Assembly (NCBI GenBank): GCA_963277665.1
Contig: OY728131.1
Span: 1,395,524,688-1,395,588,687 of the forward strand
Source: Viscum album
Taxonomy: Eukaryota; Streptophyta; Magnoliopsida; Santalales; Viscaceae
Direction: 5' to 3'
Length of the DNA stretch: 64,000 bases
Under the pieces are notes generated by a model. It saw only the letters and a program-made list of their open reading frames with translations, ran no database searches and had not been told where the DNA came from. Each line of letters opens with the position of its first letter. Positions within the stretch are counted from its first letter, which is position 1. Positions 61,891-64,000 of this stretch are shown in pieces. The position numbers and the translations under genes are program-made.

Positions 61891-62930
61891 ATGCAGATAT
61901 CCTTCATGGATAGAGATGGAACACCTTACCTCCAGTCTATGACAGTCACCCCCCACTCCATCAGCGAGTCAGGGAGGTGCAGCTTGGTGACATTGACTAT
62001 GAGGCGCGACTTGATCAGATATCCTTTGGACAGGAACCTGAGTGATTTTTGGAAGGTGGGGAGCACGTCATCTTCTCTAGAGGATGTACCATGGTATGAG
62101 TGGCACAATAGGGGGAGGGTTTGGAGAGAGTTTCATATGTTCCCTCTGGAAGAACATCCTGGTGTGTTGAAGATGTACCATGACCTCTGACATCCGCACT
62201 GGTGGCCAGGGGTGATGAATGCAGTGGAAAAGTTTGTTTCACGATGCCTCACTTGTCAGCAAGTGCAGGTCGATCATCAGGTTCCATCAGGCTTAGCACA
62301 ACCACTAGAGGTTCCAGAGTTGAAGTGGGATGGAATCTCCATGGAATCTGTGATAGGGCTTCCATGTACATCCTGAGGATATGATTCCATCTGGGATATC
62401 ATTGAACAACTGACCATGTCGGCCCACTCCCTTCCCATCCGAGAGAAGGGATCATTAGAGAGCTTGGGGTGCCTCTAGATGCAAGATATTTGTGTGACTT
62501 CATGGGGTGCGATCAAAAATTTTCTTTGACTGTGACCCACATTTTACATCAAGGTTATGGAAGGGATTATAGGAGGCATTCTGGACTCAGCTACATTTGA
62601 GAACCACCTTTCATCCACATATGGAAGGTCAGATGGAGTGGACCATTCAGATGCTAGAGGACATGTTATGTGCTTGTGTCCATGATTTTGGCTGTAGTCG
62701 GGAGGATCAACTGCCTTCGATGGAGTTCTCATACAATAACTGTTACAACTCCACCATCGGTATGACACCATTTGAGGCCTTGTACGGTCGACCATGTAGT
62801 TCTCCTCTATGCTGGATGGACCTAGAGGAGTCAGCACTTATGGGTCCAGAGATGGTATGGGCTACCACTAAGAAGGTGAAGATCAACCAGGAGCGGATGG
62901 AGACTTCACATAGTTGAATAAGTCTTATAC
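61890..62930 (+). pseudogene. Integrase pseudogene of E5
   Basis: The HHCC zinc region lies at about 62140-62290 (EEHPGVLKMYHDL, a stop, HPHWWPGVMNAVEKFVSRC then CQQ). The catalytic core is rearranged by small frame changes (LGVPLDA at about 62465) and ends FHPHMEGQMEWTIQMLEDML, SYNNCYNSTIGMTPFEALYG and RPCSSPLCWMDL, matching Tekay integrases. The Glu in MEWTIQ stands where the catalytic Glu is expected. Confidence 0.87.
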
Positions 62931-63079
62931 TGACAAGAGATAGAGACCTTGGGAGTTCCAGGATGGGGACCATGTATTCTTTCATGTCTCCTCTCGATGT
63001 GGACTATGATGATTTGGATATGGCCAAAAACTCTCACCAAGGATTATCAGACAATTTATGATACTTTGGTGCATTGTCA

Positions 63080-63410
63080 AGGTGGCTTACCACTTAGCAC
63101 TACCACCGCAGTTGAAGAAGGTGTACGACATCTTCCACGTATCCAAATAGAGGAGATACATGCATGACCCATCTCACATCATCGAATATGGAGAGCTAGA
63201 ATTAAATGGTGGGACAACCTTTACAAAAGTTACAGTGGAGATTGTGCATTGACAAGAGCGAGTCCTTCTTGGATGATCGATACCTTGGATGCGCGTTCGC
63301 TGGAAGCTGGGGAATAACTAGGGGAGCACTTGACAGCGGAAGGCTCAAGTTCATTCTATGTACCCCCATTTTTTTCTTAGTCCATGTTGGGTATTTATAT
63401 GATGAATGGA
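63080..63410 (+). pseudogene. Integrase C-terminus and chromodomain-like tail of E5
   Basis: Across stops the frame reads KKVYDIFHVSK, RRYMHDPSHIIEYGELEL, EIVH then QERVLLG, SIPWMRVRWKLGNN and ends MYPHFF. This follows the chromovirus order (FHVSMLRKYVPDPSH, then a chromodomain beginning near ILDRREQVLR and ending YPHLF). Such domains steer integration to particular chromatin. Aromatic cage residues cannot be judged because of decay. Confidence 0.72.
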
Positions 63411-63412
63411 CC

Positions 63413-63426
63413 AAAGGTGGGGAGAA
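63413..63426 (+). promoter_or_regulatory. E5 polypurine tract
   Basis: AAAGGTGGGGAGAA runs directly into the 3' LTR start TGTAAAGAC. This G-rich form is typical of Tekay elements. Confidence 0.8.
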
Positions 63427-64000
63427 TGTAAAGACATGGATTTTCCATGTTATTTTTTTTAATTATAAGGAATTATTACGAGTTTGAAGAAATTGATGGC
63501 ACATGATTCCAAGTGCTAGTGTTACTGGAAAGAATTTATGAACTTTTTTAAGCTAAATTCCATAAATACGTGATCAATTTTATTTATCTTCTGAACCAGT
63601 GCTTAAATTAAAAATATGAGAGCACTGTTGAATCCATATCGTCAGGATACATTTAAGGGAGGATTCACTTCGACCGAAGTAGGTCTGCAGAAAATGTTAG
63701 ATTTAGAACTTTTTAAAAGAATAATAAAATAACATAATTATTTTATTTATTTATTTCTTTTCCTCCAATGGACAAGTGGTATTGTGGGACCAATGACATG
63801 TCACGTTATTAAATTGTTTGAACATTCAAATTCTAAGTAACAACATTGTTAGAATTAAATAAGTTTTCTATTAAATGAACCCCCATAAATTCCATTTTTG
63901 TTACTTAGTCTCCCCCTATCCTATTTAAATGGAGCATAGAGAGGGGTATTGTTACAACATTATCAAGAGACAATGTTCTGATAAGTTCTACAATACCAAC
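63427..64000 (+). repeat. E5 3' LTR, first ~570 bp
   Basis: It aligns with 55471-56050 (for example GGAATTATTACGAG, AACTTTTTAAAAGAATAATAAAATAACAT in part, and TCTCCCCCTATCC). The two copies have diverged clearly, so E5 is not a recent insertion. The rest of the LTR and the target duplication lie outside the window. Confidence 0.85.

Larger units (their letters stand above)
55471..64000 (+). mobile_element. E5: Tekay/Del-type chromovirus, 3' LTR cut by the window edge
   Basis: The 5' LTR (55471 to about 58597) and the start of the 3' LTR (63427 onward) align over the available ~570 bp. A PBS-like TGCTATCAGAGG lies at 58606-58617 (canonical TGGTATCAGAG). Coding order is gag, protease, RT, RNase H, integrase and a chromodomain-like end, followed by the polypurine tract. 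The coding part is collinear with known Tekay elements but full of stop codons. It is less AT-rich than its surroundings and its LTRs do not match those of E1-E4. Confidence 0.9.

Overview
The window is plant nuclear DNA made almost entirely of transposable elements. The base composition is very AT-rich. The evidence for a plant is a Tekay/Del-type chromovirus pol (Ty3/gypsy), a CACTA element with ACATCGG-type subterminal repeats, a Helitron, initiator-tRNA-Met primer sites and an F-box gene fragment. The species cannot be named from the sequence. The ACATCGG/CCGATGT repeats recall CACTA elements of legumes, but that is only an impression. No intact host gene, rRNA gene or functional tRNA gene was seen.

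Layout. 1-1136 is unassigned AT-rich DNA. 1137-3237 is a non-autonomous CACTA element with a perfect AGA target duplication. 3241-10.7 kb is AT-rich decayed DNA that I cannot assign. From about 10.7 kb to 55.47 kb a single old, minus-strand, giant-LTR retroelement (called E4 here) has been opened by later insertions: E1 (11624-23765, minus) in its 3' LTR, then E2 (26898-37562, plus) and E3 (37784-54654, minus) in its internal region. A 6.6-kb Helitron (41399-48022) sits inside one LTR of E3. A separate Tekay-type element, E5 (55471 to beyond the window end, plus), lies in what looks like the 5' LTR stub of E4.

E1-E4 belong to one family with LTRs of 3.8-5.0 kb and very short interiors (2.0-2.7 kb), resembling LARDs (large retrotransposon derivatives). 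Their interiors differ: E1 carries an intronless F-box-like pseudogene where gag would be; E2 and E4 carry gag zinc-knuckle remnants and no visible pol; E3 carries a decayed pol (RT, RNase H, integrase, chromodomain) and no gag. The LTRs share a TATA box, a splice-donor-like motif and two hairpins placed in the predicted RNA leader, one of them holding a 10-nt palindrome. The E1 LTRs have also gained about 1 kb as a tandem array of roughly 197-bp units.

E5 is a more conventional Tekay chromovirus: 3.1-kb 5' LTR, gag, protease, RT, RNase H, integrase and a chromodomain-like end, all broken by stop codons. Its LTR contains a GC-rich, CpG-rich block and two minisatellites. Boundaries were set by comparing copies by eye; percent identities and insertion dates were not computed.
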